Part shown: positions 62,057-64,000 of the stretch, piece by piece
Layout: every line of letters starts with the position of its first letter
How positions within the stretch are numbered: the first letter of the stretch is position 1
DNA from: Deferribacteraceae bacterium UBA6793
GTDB lineage: Bacteria; Chrysiogenota; Deferribacteres; Deferribacterales; Geovibrionaceae
Reading direction: 5' to 3'
DNA length: 64,000 nucleotides
NCBI GenBank assembly: GCA_002452405.1
Contig: DKFP01000004.1
Span: forward strand, 1 to 64,000
Notes under the pieces: model-generated
What the model was told of the DNA's origin: nothing
Databases searched by the model: none
Seen by the model: the letters and a program-made list of their open reading frames with translations, nothing else
Position numbers and translations under genes: made by a program

Positions 62057-62593
62057 ATGCAGCTAATTAAACTTACTGAAGAACAGCTCAAGAACATCTG
62101 CTCCGGCATAAATTTGCAGAGAGCAGAGAATTATGTCGGGAAGTTCCATAACTGCTCTGTAGACGGTTCCATCATCAAAGGAACCATAAAGGGCAACCAT
62201 GGTGACTATGAGGTCAGTCTTGATCTGGCGAGTGACCCCATCGGCTATAAGTGTTGCTGTGAAAACTCAAAAGAGCTTTTTTGCAAACATGCCGCCGCAC
62301 TGGGACTCACCTACATCTACACCCCTTGGGTTTTCGCCAGTAAAAACAGACTTGATAGAAAGAAGCTCCAATCCACAAACGAAATACAGTTTTTTGTGAA
62401 GACAACACCTCTGAAAGACCTTTTGGATGAACTGAAAAAGGCAAACATTGGTCTTTCAACAATTTCCGAGCTTACCGGCATTTCAATGCAACAGATTTCC
62501 GTTATGGTAAAGGAAGATATCACCGGAAAGCATCATTCACTCACGGATCCGTTGAAAATGTCGTGCATGTTCCTTCTTGAAAAATATGCTTAA
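62057..62593 (+). CDS. SWIM zinc-finger protein with helix-turn-helix-like C-terminus
   Basis: 178 residues from ATG 62057, after GGAGG. The SWIM pattern CxC-xn-CxH is seen in YKCCCENSKELFCKHAAAL (about 67-86), within a beta context (GTIKGNHGDYEVSLDL). Residues about 125-160 (DLLDELKKANIGLSTISELT, then GISMQQISVMV) look like a helix-turn-helix. A DNA- or protein-binding role is inferred; no family function is known to me. It ends with a strong terminator. Confidence 0.7.
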   Translation: MQLIKLTEEQLKNICSGINLQRAENYVGKFHNCSVDGSIIKGTIKGNHGDYEVSLDLASDPIGYKCCCENSKELFCKHAAALGLTYIYTPWVFASKNRLDRKKLQSTNEIQFFVKTTPLKDLLDELKKANIGLSTISELTGISMQQISVMVKEDITGKHHSLTDPLKMSCMFLLEKYA

Positions 62594-62599
62594 AACTTA

Positions 62600-62628
62600 A
62601 AGCCCTGTTAACTCAGGGCTTTTTTTTC
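62600..62628 (+). terminator. terminator of the SWIM protein gene
   Basis: Stem AAGCCCTG (62600-62607) / CAGGGCTT (62614-62621) followed by eight T. The stem is nearly the same as in the terminator at 1510. Confidence 0.9.
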
Positions 62629-62648
62629 GAATAACATAAAGGATTAAT

Positions 62649-62930
62649 ATGACTGAAAACCTGAAGAAAAAAGACCCGTTTCATGGAATTACGCTGGAAA
62701 TGATTGTGAACAGACTTGCAAAGCACTACGGATGGGAAAAACTCGGTGAGCTCATTACCATAAAGTGTTTTATAAAAAATCAGTCGGTTCCGTCCTGTCT
62801 GAAATTTTTAAGGCAGACACCTTGGGCAAGGACAAAGGTGGAGGATCTTTACCTTGCCACAGCTTTTACTGACGAGGAACCCGTTAAGGTTAAAAAGGTT
62901 AAGAACAAGCAGCAGGAGGGCGAGGCATAA
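62649..62930 (+). CDS. DUF2132 (VF530-like) protein
   Basis: 93 residues. DPFHGITLEMIVNRLAKHYG, ITIKCF and SCLKFLRQTPWARTKVEDLY match the VF530/DUF2132 family, small helical proteins of unknown function, possibly DNA-binding. The lysine-rich tail (KVKKVKNKQQEGEA) is outside the conserved part. It stands between a terminator and carB. Confidence 0.85.
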   Translation: MTENLKKKDPFHGITLEMIVNRLAKHYGWEKLGELITIKCFIKNQSVPSCLKFLRQTPWARTKVEDLYLATAFTDEEPVKVKKVKNKQQEGEA

Positions 62931-62956
62931 ATTAATGCCCGGCGCACATAATAACC

Positions 62957-62985
62957 TTGTAAAAACGGCTGAAATCTGATAGAAA
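62957..62985 (+). promoter_or_regulatory. possible promoter of carB
   Basis: TTGTAA (62957-62962), 17-bp spacer, TAGAAA (62980-62985), 38 bp before the TTG start. Confidence 0.45.
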
Positions 62986-63023
62986 ATTGAAGTTTTGCCC
63001 ATAGAGGTTCATCGGAGGATATT

Positions 63024-64000
63024 TTGGCTAAGAGAACAGACATTAAGTCTATCATGATAATAGGTTCCGGACCTATCGTCATCGGACAGGCGTGCGAATT
63101 TGACTATTCGGGAACTCAGGCTGTAAAAGCGCTGAAAGAAGAGGGATACAGGGTTATCCTCATTAACTCTAACCCCGCTACCATCATGACAGATCCCGAA
63201 ATAGCCGATGCTACATACATCGAACCCCTTAATGTTGAAATGGCGGAAAAAGTTATCGCAAAGGAACGACCGGACGCGATTCTGCCCACAGTCGGCGGAC
63301 AGACCGCCCTTAACCTTGCGAAAGACCTTCATGCCGCAGGCGTTCTGGATAAATACAACGTCGAGCTTATCGGCGCTAAAATTGAGGCTATCGACAAAGC
63401 GGAAGACAGAGAGCTCTTCAAACAGGCTATGAAGAAAATAGGGCTGACACTTCCGGAAAGCTACGTCGTAAATACATATCAGGATGCACTGGACTGCATC
63501 GATAAAATAGGCTTCCCCGCAATCATCCGCCCTTCGTTCACTCTCGGCGGAACAGGCGGAAACGTAGCCTATAACATGGAAGAATACAAAGAATACGTTG
63601 AGTGGGGACTTGAAGCATCTCCTGTGACAGAAATTCTGGTTGAGGAATCGGTTCTCGGCTGGAAAGAGTATGAGCTTGAGGTCATGCGCGACCTCAACGA
63701 CAACGTAGTTATCATTTGCTCTATAGAAAACATAGACGCAATGGGCGTTCACACTGGCGACAGCATTACAGTTGCCCCTGCGCAGACACTTACAGACAAA
63801 GAATATCAGATAATGCGTAACGCCGCCATCGCCGTTATCCGCGAGATAGGCGTAGATACAGGCGGTTCAAACGTACAGTTTGCCGTTGACCCAAAAACAG
63901 GCAAACAGATAATCATCGAGATGAACCCCAGAGTCTCCAGAAGCTCCGCCCTTGCGTCAAAGGCAACAGGCTTCCCAATAGCCAAAATTGCGGCAAAGCT
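63024..64000 (+). CDS. carB: carbamoyl-phosphate synthase large subunit (3' end outside window)
   Basis: About 325 codons seen of a protein normally near 1070 residues. MIIGSGPIVIGQACEFDYSG, NSNPATIMTDPE, PTVGGQTALNLA and the ATP-grasp part IIRPSFTLGGTGG identify CarB. It makes carbamoyl phosphate for arginine and pyrimidines. Start TTG 63024 follows GGAGG at 63014-63018. carA is not upstream here, so the two subunits are encoded apart. Confidence 0.95.
   Translation, partial: MAKRTDIKSIMIIGSGPIVIGQACEFDYSGTQAVKALKEEGYRVILINSNPATIMTDPEIADATYIEPLNVEMAEKVIAKERPDAILPTVGGQTALNLAKDLHAAGVLDKYNVELIGAKIEAIDKAEDRELFKQAMKKIGLTLPESYVVNTYQDALDCIDKIGFPAIIRPSFTLGGTGGNVAYNMEEYKEYVEWGLEASPVTEILVEESVLGWKEYELEVMRDLNDNVVIICSIENIDAMGVHTGDSITVAPAQTLTDKEYQIMRNAAIAVIREIGVDTGGSNVQFAVDPKTGKQIIIEMNPRVSRSSALASKATGFPIAKIAAK

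Overview
The window is dense bacterial chromosome of moderate GC, with AT-rich gaps and genes on both strands in short, tightly overlapped operons. It encodes a cbb3-type oxidase with its assembly genes, flagellar genes (fliD, fliS), cheW, LPS export (lptF/lptG), MurJ, a fused malic enzyme-phosphotransacetylase and an acetyl-CoA hydrolase/CoA-transferase. This points to a motile, diderm, acetate- and organic-acid-using microaerobe or anaerobe. Gene content and protein style fit the Deferribacterota (Geovibrio/Denitrovibrio/Seleniivibrio type). That placement is an inference from recognition, not from a search. I see no rRNA, tRNA, CRISPR array, prophage or insertion sequence.

Layout. 1-1490 is the 3' part of the CoA-transferase gene, followed by a terminator and a small repeat-rich gap. 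1.7-10.5 kb is the respiratory block. A YtkA/FixH-like protein and a TauE/SafE-like membrane protein (+) converge on a long minus-strand series: an Rrf2 regulator, ccoN, a ccoO-ccoP fusion, a separate CcoP-N-like subunit, then a CcoQ-like peptide, ccoG, ccoH, a 28-residue peptide, ccoS and ccoI. The GGTATT-type inverted repeats overlapping the -10 boxes of the rrf2 promoter and the YtkA promoter suggest one regulator controls both ends. 10.6-15.7 kb (-) holds a Cys-rich protein, an AlkD-like glycosylase, a YyaL-like thioredoxin-domain protein and maeB. A 504-bp AT-rich gap follows.

16.2-31.9 kb (+) runs: tyrosine recombinase, DHH-CBS-tRNA nucleotidyltransferase, phoH, ybeY, a CorC-like gene, era, corA (with a candidate structured leader), recO, fbp, nfo, an APH-AAA fusion, an RNase Z-like protein, an alpha/beta hydrolase, proC and a small DUF4405 protein. 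leuB, lptG, lptF, a DUF1820 gene and a holin-like membrane gene lie on the minus strand (31.9-35.9 kb). A PHP phosphoesterase gene (+) and a HAD hydrolase gene (-) overlap tail to tail.

37.4-41.3 kb (+) is flagellar: fliD, fliS and two unrecognised small genes behind a sigma-28-like promoter. Then come an HU/IHF gene (-) and a long plus-strand housekeeping run: murJ, dtd, an MBL hydrolase, tsaB, rimI, a DUF465 gene, metK, ahcY, a dihydrolipoamide-dehydrogenase-like flavoprotein lacking the usual redox cysteines, plsC, folK, a cytidylate-kinase-like gene, hisS, aspS and a LysM lipoprotein. The end carries a gamma-carbonic anhydrase (-), an XRE-cupin regulator, panB-panC-panD, cheW, recG, a SWIM zinc-finger protein, a DUF2132 protein and the 5' part of carB.

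The most unusual material is the rearranged cbb3 locus and its possible Rrf2 circuit, the cysteine-less Lpd homologue, and the corA leader with alternative pairing. No wholly new defence or mobile system was found.
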